Source: JBBREP01 sp038202885 | GTDB lineage: Bacteria; Actinomycetota; Acidimicrobiia; IMCC26256; PALSA-610 | NCBI GenBank assembly: GCA_038202885.1 | Contig: JBBREP010000002.1 | Location: 1 to 64,000, forward strand | Direction: 5' to 3' | Length of the DNA: 64,000 bases | In this document: positions 1 through 7,706 of the stretch, piece by piece | Numbering within the stretch: position 1 is the stretch's first letter | How the letters are laid out: the number at the start of each line of letters is the position of its first letter | Notes under the pieces: model-generated | Seen by the model: the letters and a program-made list of their open reading frames with translations, nothing else | Database searches by the model: none | Told to the model about the DNA's origin: nothing | Program-made: the position numbers and the translations under genes

Positions 1-1
1 G

Positions 2-661
2 TTCTTCGACGACGATCCAGAACGGGTGGCGGCCGCGCTCGTCGAGGCGCACAACGCTGGTGCCACCGATGAGCAACTCGCGCACGCCGTCGCGTTCGCG
101 GCCGCGTTGCGCATCGCTCGCTTCCACGTGCAAAACGACCACGCCGACTGGAACACCGTTCATCACGGCTTCACGACGGCGAACGCGCTGCATCATTCGG
201 TGCAGCGCGCACCGTCGAGCGGAGGGCGGCGCGGCATCGTGCACAGCGCGCTGCGCGTGTATCTCGACCGCTTCCTCAACATCCCGCCGGCGCGCCCGCC
301 GAAGCCGCAGCCCGGTGGGCTCGACGCGTTGGCCGAGTGCTTCGAGGTGCAGGGCGAGGTCGATCAGGCCGGCAACATCGTGGCCGGCTGCATCGCCGAC
401 GGCGTGCCGCGTGCCCAGGTCGTCGCCGCGCTCGGCCACGCGTTGCTCGACGAGGACGCCGGGTTCCACTGGTACCAGGTCTACGAAGCGGCCGTGCGCC
501 AATCCGAGCTGTGGCCGGAGACGTCGCACGAGTCGACGATCGTGCTGTGCGCCTTCGCCCGGTTCCTGTCGGCGCACACACCGACACGCCGTGAGCTGCC
601 CAAGACGATCTCGATCGCGGCCCGCCTGCGCCGCGGCGAGCACCTCTTCGAAGAGGAGTGA
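2..661 (+). CDS. C-terminal part of a conserved helical protein (5'-truncated by window edge)
   Basis: The frame is open from base 2, so the gene starts before the window; the GTG at 26 is probably internal. About 219 residues remain. They are Ala-rich and predicted mostly helical, with clustered histidines (HVQNDHADWNTVHH and ALHH near the start, EDAGFHWYQ later). This His-rich helical pattern resembles, from memory, the domain that follows a Rieske-type domain in some actinobacterial proteins, but no Rieske cysteine/histidine motif lies within the visible part. The function is therefore left open. It ends with an acidic tail (HLFEEE). The next gene converges on it from the other strand after 45 bases. 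Confidence 0.6.
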   Translation, partial: FFDDDPERVAAALVEAHNAGATDEQLAHAVAFAAALRIARFHVQNDHADWNTVHHGFTTANALHHSVQRAPSSGGRRGIVHSALRVYLDRFLNIPPARPPKPQPGGLDALAECFEVQGEVDQAGNIVAGCIADGVPRAQVVAALGHALLDEDAGFHWYQVYEAAVRQSELWPETSHESTIVLCAFARFLSAHTPTRRELPKTISIAARLRRGEHLFEEE

Positions 662-706
662 GCATCGCGCCGGGCGTGCCGGCGAACGCCGAGCACTGCG
701 CGGGGA

Positions 707-2056
707 TCAGGTCGTCTTGTCGGTGACGAGTCCGAGCGCGGCGAGCGCCTTCAGCAGCGACTGCAGCGCCGCGCCGTTGGCCCTCGAGCCGTTCACCACG
801 GGTCGGGTCACCGCAGGAGCGCCGTAGAAGCCGACCTTGGCCGACTTGGCCGCGTGCGTGAGGTTCCCGGTGGTGACGGCGAGGTTTCCGCGCACGAGCT
901 GGAGCTCGCCTGCGCCGACCGGGAGCGCGAGCACGACCAGCTTGCTCGCCGCCGAGGCGGGCGGGAGCGAGTACGGGCCGAACTTGCCACCCGAGCTGCG
1001 GACGCCGAGCAGCGCGAGCGAGCCGACGATCAGCGGATCGACCTGGAGGCCGTAGGTCATCGTCGCCGTCGACGGCGGCGGCCACGGCGTGCCCCACGTG
1101 CTCTTCGACACTGGACCGCACTCGATGCCGGTGATGACGACCTGGTTCGTGAGCCCGTACGTGCTGGTCATGCCGTCGAAGTACACGTCGCTCGCGGCCT
1201 CGCGCTGGCCGTTGCTGTGCGCGTTCCAGGCTGCACCCGTGCTGTCGACGCATCCCGATACCCGGATGCCGTTGCGCCCGTTGAGGTTCGCGTTGAAGCC
1301 GACGAAGGAGTCGTTGAAGACGTTGTGGATCCGGATGCCGTCCCGGACGTTGCGCGTGGCGGTGATCCCGGTGACGACGCTGTCGGAATGGTCGATGAGG
1401 CACCCGTCGCGTCCGTTGAGATCACAGGTGATCGCGGTGTAGTGCACCTCGCGCGCGGCCCACGTGACGTTCATCCCGTCGAGCGTGTTGTCATGGCACT
1501 CGATGTTCGATAAGACGGCCACCCGCACGACCTTGCCGTCGCCCGAGAACCACAACCCGGTGCCGGAGCAGTCGTGGATCTCGAGGTCGTCGAGGTGTGC
1601 GAAGGCACATTGGTGCATCTCGATGCCCTGCAACGCGCCGGGCCGCTGCGCGGTCCGGTTGCCGTCGACGGTGAACCCGCGCAGCGTGATGTTCGTGTTG
1701 CCCGACACCAGGTTCGCGTTTCCGACCACGCGCACGTTGGCGCCGGGGACGAGGCGCAGGATCGACACGCCGCGCCCAGCGCCGATCAGCGCGACGTTGT
1801 CGGGCACGAGCACCGTGGTGCTGATCGCGTAGGTGCCGGCCAGCAGCTCGATGACGCCACCCGTGGGCGGCAGGCTCTTGATCGCGTCGTTGATCGCGGC
1901 GCTCGTGAACACATCGGCGACCACGGTCGGGCCGCCGAGCTTGGCCCCAGCGGCGGCACTCGCTCCCAACAGCTCGCCGGCGACCGCTCCGCCCGCGAGC
2001 AGCCCCGAGCCGAGCAACACCGCTCGGCGTCCCACGATTGGCGGGTTGTCGTTCAT
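707..2056 (-). CDS. secreted right-handed beta-helix protein, Tat-type signal, phage-like C-terminal module
   Basis: A 449-residue protein. The N-terminus carries twin arginines before a hydrophobic stretch (GRRAVLLG, then Ala/Gly-rich to about residue 38), which fits Tat export. The body has repeated 'N.T..GFTVDGN', 'DLEIHDC..TG' and 'ITCDLNGRDG' units typical of a pectate-lyase-like parallel beta-helix, so a polysaccharide-binding or -cleaving role is possible; no catalytic residues can be assigned. The last ~43 residues (KVGFYGAPAV... then ALQSLLKALAALGLVTDKTT) form a separate small module that resembles the end of actinophage tail or structural proteins. It is a paralogue of the divergent gene starting at 2286, sharing signal type, helix repeats, the 'GPV..STWG' segment and the same C-terminal module. 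Confidence 0.8.
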   Translation of the reverse strand: MNDNPPIVGRRAVLLGSGLLAGGAVAGELLGASAAAGAKLGGPTVVADVFTSAAINDAIKSLPPTGGVIELLAGTYAISTTVLVPDNVALIGAGRGVSILRLVPGANVRVVGNANLVSGNTNITLRGFTVDGNRTAQRPGALQGIEMHQCAFAHLDDLEIHDCSGTGLWFSGDGKVVRVAVLSNIECHDNTLDGMNVTWAAREVHYTAITCDLNGRDGCLIDHSDSVVTGITATRNVRDGIRIHNVFNDSFVGFNANLNGRNGIRVSGCVDSTGAAWNAHSNGQREAASDVYFDGMTSTYGLTNQVVITGIECGPVSKSTWGTPWPPPSTATMTYGLQVDPLIVGSLALLGVRSSGGKFGPYSLPPASAASKLVVLALPVGAGELQLVRGNLAVTTGNLTHAAKSAKVGFYGAPAVTRPVVNGSRANGAALQSLLKALAALGLVTDKTT

Positions 2057-2285
2057 GTCATCGATCCAATCCGGGGTCGAACGTGCGCGTCTCCGTATGC
2101 CTCGAATGCGCAGTCACCCTCATGTACACGCTCTGCCGCGCGGATCCCTCCCCAGCAGGGCCAAAGGTCACACCGGCCACTGACACACGTCGGTATCGCC
2201 GGCCGGCCCGCCTGTTGCAGTCTGGATCCAGCGACCCATATGCAACGACGTCTGGGGCTTCGGTCACCACCCCGAAGGGAACAAC

Positions 2286-3647
2286 ATGACAACGCACGCA
2301 CGAAACGAATGGGACCTCGACCGGCGGTCACTGCTCGGCGGAGGGCTCGCGCTCGGCGGCGCCGCCGCCGCGACGATGCTCACCGGCGCGCACCCGGCCA
2401 TGGCGGCCACCGGGCCGCGCCCGGAGCCGACGCTTGTCGTCACCGACCTCACGGGTGAGGCGATCCAGGCTGCGATCGACGGCCTGCCGCCGGCCGGCGG
2501 GACGGTCCAGCTCGTCGACGGCACGTACGTGATCGGCACGAGCGTCGTGCTGCGGTCGGGCTGCACACTCGTCGGTGCGAGCCGCAGCGGCACCATCCTG
2601 CAACTCGCGCCGTCGGCGGGCGCGCACGTCGTCGTGAACGCCGACGTTGCCAACGGCAACCCGAACATCACCGTGCAGAGCCTCACGATCGACGGCAACC
2701 GCGCGCAACAAGGCGCCGCGCGCAACATCGACGGCATCTACCTGACCAGGTGCTCGACCGTCGTGCTCGACGACCTCGAGACCCACGACTGCGTCAGAAC
2801 CGGGTGTGCGCTCACCGGCGAAGGCGTGATCACACGAGTCGGTCGCGTGTCGAACCTGTACTCGCACAACAACGGCTACGACGGCATCAACGCGTACCAC
2901 GCGATGCGCGAGATGATCTACACGAACCTCACGTGCGACCTCAACGGCAACAACGGGTTCGACCTCGGGCACTCCGAAGGCGTCATCAACGGTGTGCAGT
3001 GCAACCGCAACGCGGTCGACGGCTTCCGTATCAACAGCGACTACTCGATGCAGGTGCACGGCGTGACCGCCGACTTGAACGGCCGGCACGGCATCGCGCT
3101 CCTCGCCCTCATCGACAGCGTCGGTTCGGGCTGGAACGCCCACAACAACGGGCAGAGGATCGCGGGCGCCGACGTGTTCTGGGACGGCGGCGTCATCACC
3201 TACGGCATCTCCGACCACACGGTCGTCACGGGCGTCGCGTGCGGGCCGGTGCACGTGAGCACGTGGGGCGATCCCTACCCGACGAGGACGACCTCGGAGA
3301 CCTATGGGATGAGCTTCGCTTCCAACATCGTCTCGAACATCGCGGTGCTGGGCGTCTACAACAGCGGCGGCAAGCTCGGGCGTTACCAGCTGCCTCCCGC
3401 GAGCTCGTCGTCGAAGCTGCTCATCGTCGAGCACGAGCCGGGCACGCCCGACTTCCGGATCGTGCGCGGCAACCTCGACATCGGCGGCGGCGACCTCAGC
3501 CACGCAGCCGGCGGCAAAGTCGGGTTCTTCGGTGCGGCACCCGCAGCCAAGCCGACGGTGACCGGCAAGGCGAGCACACAGCCGGCGCTCAAGTCGCTCG
3601 TCACCGCGCTCGCGCAGCTCGGGCTCGTCACGAACAAGACGACCTGA
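2286..3647 (+). CDS. secreted right-handed beta-helix protein, paralogue of the divergent upstream gene
   Basis: A 453-residue protein with a Tat-like leader (DRRSLLGGG, hydrophobic region, AMA cleavage site near residue 40). A parallel beta-helix follows: repeated 'NITVQSLTIDGN', 'LDDLETHDC', 'LTCDLNGNNG', 'VTADLNGRHG' coils. The C-terminal module, about residues 411-453, is KVGFFGA followed by a helix ending LGLVTNKTT. The start has a GGGA ribosome site 6 bases upstream. The 229-base gap to its divergent paralogue (2057-2285) holds both promoters but no hexamer pair I would defend. Likely a cell-surface or secreted carbohydrate-interacting protein; the activity is unknown. Confidence 0.8.
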   Translation: MTTHARNEWDLDRRSLLGGGLALGGAAAATMLTGAHPAMAATGPRPEPTLVVTDLTGEAIQAAIDGLPPAGGTVQLVDGTYVIGTSVVLRSGCTLVGASRSGTILQLAPSAGAHVVVNADVANGNPNITVQSLTIDGNRAQQGAARNIDGIYLTRCSTVVLDDLETHDCVRTGCALTGEGVITRVGRVSNLYSHNNGYDGINAYHAMREMIYTNLTCDLNGNNGFDLGHSEGVINGVQCNRNAVDGFRINSDYSMQVHGVTADLNGRHGIALLALIDSVGSGWNAHNNGQRIAGADVFWDGGVITYGISDHTVVTGVACGPVHVSTWGDPYPTRTTSETYGMSFASNIVSNIAVLGVYNSGGKLGRYQLPPASSSSKLLIVEHEPGTPDFRIVRGNLDIGGGDLSHAAGGKVGFFGAAPAAKPTVTGKASTQPALKSLVTALAQLGLVTNKTT

Positions 3648-3681
3648 CGCCGACGACCGCGTGCCTAGGCTCGCGGCCGTT

Positions 3682-3755
3682 GCCCTCGTAGCTCAGGCGG
3701 ATAGAGCAAGTCACTTCTAATGACAAGGCCGCAGGTTCGAGTCCTGCCGAGGGCG
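3682..3755 (+). tRNA. tRNA-Arg (anticodon UCU)
   Basis: Cloverleaf read by eye. Acceptor 3682-3688 pairs fully with 3748-3754. D-stem GCTC/GAGC. Anticodon loop CTTCTAA at 3714-3720 gives anticodon TCT (3716-3718). T-arm GCAGG-TTCGAGT-CCTGC at 3731-3747. The outermost pair of the anticodon stem (3709/3725) is an A-A mismatch. CCA is not encoded. It decodes AGA, a rare codon at this GC content. Confidence 0.95.
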
Positions 3756-3834
3756 CAGAGGGTCCAGGTCACAGCGTTGCGGGCTCGCTTCGCAGGTACA
3801 ACCGTTCGTGGCAGACGCCGACGAGCGCGGCGTT

Positions 3835-4167
3835 TCAGCGAGCGTTGCGCAACGCGGCGACGCGACGATTGAGCGCTTCGATGCCATAACCCGCGTCGGG
3901 TTCGGCGATGGCACGCACCGTGACACGCGTGCCGTCGGTGAGCAGTAGCACCGCGGTTGCTGGGCGCAACCCCGCGAAGTGGCCCACACGTTCGGGTTCC
4001 ACGAAGCGGTCGACCTGCGCCATCGGAATCACCTGGGGGACCGACCGGTAGTTGTGGATCTGAACACCAGCGGCGGTGATACGCAGCGAACTGCGGCGCA
4101 CCGACATGATCGCCGCCAGTGCGGCTGCACCAATCAGAATCGCGGGGAGCAACAGGAGAAAACCCAC
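3835..4167 (-). CDS. small membrane protein with PH-like domain
   Basis: A 110-residue protein: one N-terminal membrane helix (residues 1-22, Leu/Ile/Ala-rich), then a soluble part with strand-rich sequence (SLRITAAGVQIHNYRSVPQVIPMAQVD...) ending in an Ala/Arg helix. The pattern resembles the bacterial PH-like domains found in single-pass actinobacterial proteins; I cannot name a function. Upstream of its start (4168-4346) lies the palindromic repeat described at 4271, and yceI ends on the same strand beyond it. Confidence 0.7.
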   Translation of the reverse strand: MGFLLLLPAILIGAAALAAIMSVRRSSLRITAAGVQIHNYRSVPQVIPMAQVDRFVEPERVGHFAGLRPATAVLLLTDGTRVTVRAIAEPDAGYGIEALNRRVAALRNAR

Positions 4168-4270
4168 CCGTCACCCTCCTCAGCAACAATGGCAACACCC
4201 GGCAGCAGCACACCGACGGCGCGGACACCCAACAGTCTGCCACCACACCACACCGCGCCACCCCCGCGCA

Positions 4271-4335
4271 CCCCCACCAACGGTTTTGCTCTGCACCGGG
4301 CGGCGTGTAACGCCGCCCGGTGCAATCAAAGCGCG
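4271..4335 (+). repeat. 65-nt palindromic element, copy A
   Basis: A 14-bp perfect stem (4292-4305 with 4311-4324, arms TGCACCGGGCGGCG and complement) with a 5-base loop TGTAA. It is flanked by CGGTTTTGCTC on the left and AATCA on the right. The same 65-nt layout recurs without gaps at 31926-31990 (reverse strand) and 60349-60413; 55 of 65 bases match the last. It lies directly beyond the yceI stop codon. Confidence 0.9.
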
Positions 4336-4346
4336 ATCGCGGTCGC

Positions 4347-4937
4347 TCAGGCGTTGAGGACGGCTTCGACCTCGAGAATCAATTGCACGCGCTCGCTGAC
4401 CACGACGCCGCCGCCGTCGAGCGGCATGTTGAACGAGATCCCGAAGTCGGAGCGGTTGATCTCACCGGTCGCCGACAGACCGAGGCGCTTGCCGCCCCAC
4501 GGGTCGGGCGAGAAACCGTTGAGTTCAGCCTTGAGCACGACCGGCCGGGTCACGCCCTTGATCGTGAGCTCGCCGTCGACCACGTAGTCGTCGCCGTCGG
4601 CACGCAGACCCGTGCTGCGGTACGACATCGTCGGGTTCGTGTCCGACTCGAAGAAGTCGCTCCCACGCAGGTGCTTGTCGCGGTCCTCGTTGCGGGTGTC
4701 GATCGAATCGAGCTCGACCGTGAGTTCCGCGGTCGAGTCCAACGGGTCGGCGGCAGTCACCACAGTGCCGGTGAAGCGCGTGAAGTTGCCGCGGACCTTG
4801 CTCACCATGAGGTGGCGCACCGAGAAGGCAATGTCGGTGTGGGTCGGGTCGATCGTCCAGGTGCCGGCGACGTAGCCGGGGATCGAGACGGCCGCACCCG
4901 CCGCCGTGGCGCTGGTGGTCGTGTCTGTGGTGGCCAT
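4347..4937 (-). CDS. YceI-family lipid/isoprenoid-binding barrel protein
   Basis: A 196-residue protein. From residue ~26 it has the YceI pattern GTWTIDPTHTDIAFSVRHLMVSKVRGNF, then a D-x-R-N-E-D-R-D-K-H-L segment, and ends NMPLDGGGVVVSERVQL.LEVEA. The family forms a lipocalin-like beta-barrel that binds long isoprenoids or amphiphiles in other bacteria. No export signal is visible, so a cytoplasmic form is likely. Shine-Dalgarno AGGAGG sits just before the ATG. It is transcribed away from an HxlR-type regulator across a 127-base gap holding a clear palindrome (4964-4982), so it is probably that regulator's target. Confidence 0.92.
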   Translation of the reverse strand: MATTDTTTSATAAGAAVSIPGYVAGTWTIDPTHTDIAFSVRHLMVSKVRGNFTRFTGTVVTAADPLDSTAELTVELDSIDTRNEDRDKHLRGSDFFESDTNPTMSYRSTGLRADGDDYVVDGELTIKGVTRPVVLKAELNGFSPDPWGGKRLGLSATGEINRSDFGISFNMPLDGGGVVVSERVQLILEVEAVLNA

Positions 4938-4963
4938 GGTTCCTCCTGAGGAGTCTCTTATCT

Positions 4964-4982
4964 GTAGTAAGTCAGTTACTAC
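4964..4982. promoter_or_regulatory. palindromic operator between yceI and hxlR genes
   Basis: Perfect 7-bp inverted repeat GTAGTAA-GTCAG-TTACTAC in the divergent intergenic region, 27 bases upstream of the yceI start and 82 bases upstream of the regulator start. Its size and symmetry suit a dimeric winged-helix regulator of the HxlR type. It likely controls yceI and perhaps the regulator itself. Confidence 0.7.
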
Positions 4983-5064
4983 TTGTATGTGACCCCATCA
5001 TGCGTCATCATGGAAGGCAGCGGAAGACGGCACTTTCAACTGCCTCAGGCACCCGCGAGGAACC

Positions 5065-5466
5065 ATGCAGCAGCAATCGACCACCAGCGCGCCCCCCACA
5101 CTCCCGATCGACGTCGAGAACTGCCCCGTGCGCGAGGTACTCGACCGCATCGGCGACAAGTGGTCGGTACTCGTGCTCTACCTTCTGGGCGACGCCACCC
5201 GCCGCTTCAGTGAGCTGCGCAACAGCATCGACGGCATCAGCCAACGCATGCTCACCGTCACGCTGCGCCACCTCGAGCGCGACGGCCTTGTCACGCGCAC
5301 CGTGTTTCCCGTGGTACCCCCTCGCGTCGACTACGCGCTCACCGACCTGGGCCGAAGCCTGTCCGAACCGGTCGGTGCGCTGGTCGCGTGGGCCGAGGTC
5401 AACGCCTCGACCATCGACCTCGCGCGTATCGACTACGACCGCCGGGCGCACGCCGTCGAGCAATAG
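5065..5466 (+). CDS. HxlR-family winged-helix transcriptional regulator
   Basis: A 133-residue protein. After a 17-residue polar lead it has the family hallmark ENCPVREVLDRIGDKWSVLVL with Cys20, then the recognition-helix region RFSELRNSIDGISQRMLTVTLRHLERDGLV and the wing. In the YodB/HypR branch an N-terminal Cys at this place senses quinones or disulfide stress; whether Cys20 does so here is inference. GAGGA ribosome site just before the ATG. Divergent from yceI, with the palindrome at 4964 as the likely binding site. Confidence 0.92.
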   Translation: MQQQSTTSAPPTLPIDVENCPVREVLDRIGDKWSVLVLYLLGDATRRFSELRNSIDGISQRMLTVTLRHLERDGLVTRTVFPVVPPRVDYALTDLGRSLSEPVGALVAWAEVNASTIDLARIDYDRRAHAVEQ

Positions 5467-5658
5467 CGCCGCACCGAGGTCCGGTTCAGAGGTCTTCGAT
5501 CGGCCGGCGATCTGACGCTTCGGGTTGGCGACCGATACGCAGCGGGCTGAGAGGTGCGTCCACCAACAAGGAGCGGCGTACTGCCGCGAACTGCGCGCCG
5601 AGTTCGGCCGGCCACTGGGCAAACGCGGCTATCGGTACGCGGCGTAGCGTCCTTCGTC

Positions 5659-6390
5659 GTGCACACTCCGGCCGCGACGGTGCGGCTCCTCGACACACCG
5701 AGCGACCACGCGGCATTCGCCGCCCTCCTCGCTCGCGTGTGGGTCGACCCCTCAGGCTCACCGCCGATCGAGCACGAAGTCTTCGTCGCCGCGGCGCACG
5801 TCGGCGGGTACGTGGCCGGCGCGTTCATCGACGGCGTGATGGTCGGCGGCGGTTTCGGTTTCCTCGGACGCTTTCGCGGCGAAAGCGTGCTGCACTCGCA
5901 TGTGGTGTGCGTTGCCCCGGGCCTCGAACACCACGGCATCGGCTTTCAGATCAAGCAACATCAACGATCATGGGCGACCGAACAGTCCCTTGCCACGATC
6001 ACATGGACGTTCGACCCGCTGCTGCGGCGCAACGCGTATTTCAACCTCGCCAAGCTCGGCGCTCGTGTCGTCGGATACGAGGTCGACTTCTACGGTCCGC
6101 TGCGCGACGCGACGAACGCCGGCGACGAGACCGACCGGGCCATCGTCGTCTGGTCGGTCGACGACGCGGCGCACCCCGAGCGGGCTTGCACGACCAGGAC
6201 CACGACCGCAACCAGCGACACCGAGCGGGTCTGGATCCCCGATGACGTCGTCGCGCTGCGACAATCCGACCCTGTTGCGGCGCGGGCGTTGCGCATCCGC
6301 GTGCGCGAAGAACTCGGCGCGCGGGTCCGCGACGGTTGGAACGCGACCGCGATGACACGCGACGGCTGGTACACACTGGAACGCCCATGA
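5659..6390 (+). CDS. GNAT-superfamily acetyltransferase linked to menC
   Basis: A 243-residue protein from the GTG at 5659; an upstream GTG at 5554 would add 35 Arg/Pro-rich residues that look non-coding. It carries a GNAT-like core (GGYVAGAFIDGVMVGGGFGFLG, then HSHVVCVAPGLEHHGIGFQIKQHQR, the acetyl-CoA binding region) and a C-terminal part with WTFDPLLRRNAYFN. This type is known beside muconate-cycloisomerase/OSB-synthase genes, and here it overlaps menC by ATGA. The substrate is unknown. The arrangement suggests co-translation with menC. Confidence 0.8.
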   Translation: MHTPAATVRLLDTPSDHAAFAALLARVWVDPSGSPPIEHEVFVAAAHVGGYVAGAFIDGVMVGGGFGFLGRFRGESVLHSHVVCVAPGLEHHGIGFQIKQHQRSWATEQSLATITWTFDPLLRRNAYFNLAKLGARVVGYEVDFYGPLRDATNAGDETDRAIVVWSVDDAAHPERACTTRTTTATSDTERVWIPDDVVALRQSDPVAARALRIRVREELGARVRDGWNATAMTRDGWYTLERP

Positions 6391-7535
6391 CCGTGCCCGA
6401 CACCGCCGTGACGATCGACGCCATCGAGCTGCGCCGGGTTCGGATTCCCTTGGTCACACCGTTTCGCACCTCGTTCGGCACCGACGACGTGCGCGACGCC
6501 CTGCTCGTGCGCGTGATGCTCGCCGGTGGCGGCGAGGGTTGGGGCGAGTGCGGGGCCGACATCGAGCCGCTGTACTCGTCCGAATACGTCGACGGCTCGG
6601 CCGAGGTAATCCGGCGCTACCTCGTACCTCGGCTGTACGCGCATCAGACCGCGGCGAGCGGTATCTCTGCCGATGCCGTCGCCCCGCTGCTCGCACGCGT
6701 GCAGGGCCACCCGATGGCCAAGGGAGCCGTCGAGATGGCCGTGCTCGACGCGGCACTGCGCCGAGACGGTACGTCGTTCGGTGCGCGGCTCGGCGCCGTC
6801 CGCGACCGCGTCGACTGCGGAGTGTCGGTCGGTATCCAACCTTCGATCGACGCGCTCCTCGACACCGTCGCCGGATATCTCGCCGACGGTTACCGCCGCA
6901 TCAAACTGAAGATCGAGCCTGGTCACGATGTCGAGCCGGTGTCGGCGGTGCGCGAGCGATTCGGCGACATCGCGCTCCAAGTCGACGCCAACGCGGCGTA
7001 CACGTTGGGCGCGGGCCACCTCGCCGCACTCCAGGCCTTGGACCGGTTCGCGCTGTTGTTGCTCGAACAGCCACTCGCGCCCGACGACCTCGCGGGTCAT
7101 GCCGAGCTCGCGCGCCGTATCAGCACACCGGTGTGTCTCGACGAATCGATCACCTCCGCGCGCGCCGCTGAACTCGCGATCGCGCTCGGCGCGTGCACGA
7201 TCGTGAACGTGAAGGCCGGGCGCGTTGGCGGCTACCTCGAGGCTGTGCGCGTGCACGACGTGTGTGCGGCACACGGTGTGCCCGTGTGGTGCGGCGGCAT
7301 GCTGGAGACCGGCCTCGGACGGGCCGCCAACGTCGCGCTCGCGGCGCTGCCGAACTTCACGCTTCCCGGCGACACGTCAGCGTCGGCGCGCTACTTCGCC
7401 GAGGATCTCACCGAGCCGTTCGTGCTCGACAACGGCCAACTCGCGGTACCCACCGGACCGGGGCTTGGCGTGTCACCGCGCACCGACGCGCTACGCGCCT
7501 TCACCACATCGGTGGAACTCGTCCCTCGGGATTAG
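6387..7535 (+). CDS. menC: o-succinylbenzoate synthase (MenC, enolase superfamily)
   Basis: A 382-residue protein of the enolase superfamily. It dehydrates SHCHC to o-succinylbenzoate in menaquinone synthesis; close homologues also racemise N-acylamino acids. Visible active site: KxK motif at K173/K175, metal ligands D200 (with N202), E227 and D252 (LDES), and the second catalytic lysine K276 (VNVKAGRVGG). The ATG overlaps the stop of the acetyltransferase. Other menaquinone genes in the window (menA, menG, menF) lie far away. N-acylamino-acid racemase remains an alternative, but the pathway context favours MenC. Confidence 0.88.
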   Translation: MTVPDTAVTIDAIELRRVRIPLVTPFRTSFGTDDVRDALLVRVMLAGGGEGWGECGADIEPLYSSEYVDGSAEVIRRYLVPRLYAHQTAASGISADAVAPLLARVQGHPMAKGAVEMAVLDAALRRDGTSFGARLGAVRDRVDCGVSVGIQPSIDALLDTVAGYLADGYRRIKLKIEPGHDVEPVSAVRERFGDIALQVDANAAYTLGAGHLAALQALDRFALLLLEQPLAPDDLAGHAELARRISTPVCLDESITSARAAELAIALGACTIVNVKAGRVGGYLEAVRVHDVCAAHGVPVWCGGMLETGLGRAANVALAALPNFTLPGDTSASARYFAEDLTEPFVLDNGQLAVPTGPGLGVSPRTDALRAFTTSVELVPRD

Positions 7536-7706
7536 GTGCGGTCAGTCGCCCTGGAGGCGGCGCCATGGAGATGCACCGCGTATTGCGCGCTGAGGGCGGC
7601 GGCGAGGGCGAGGAGGGCAGTCGCGACGATCACACTGTCTTGTCGGCCGAACCCGGCGCACAGTTGAGCCAACGAGACCCACGACGGCCAACCCGCCGCG
7701 ACCCGC

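Noticed and set aside
276..1403. Long antisense open frame over the first beta-helix gene
   Set aside because: Arg/His-rich low-complexity translation, no start signal, and the opposite strand holds a convincing protein.
2328..3503. Long antisense frame over the second beta-helix gene
   Set aside because: Valine/arginine/aspartate-rich shadow of the coding strand; typical for high-GC genes.
7532..7706. Possible ~50-residue hydrophobic peptide on the minus strand after the lipocalin-like gene
   Set aside because: The frame contains a hydrophobic stretch but has no convincing start codon or ribosome site; could be a decayed gene end, not enough to annotate.
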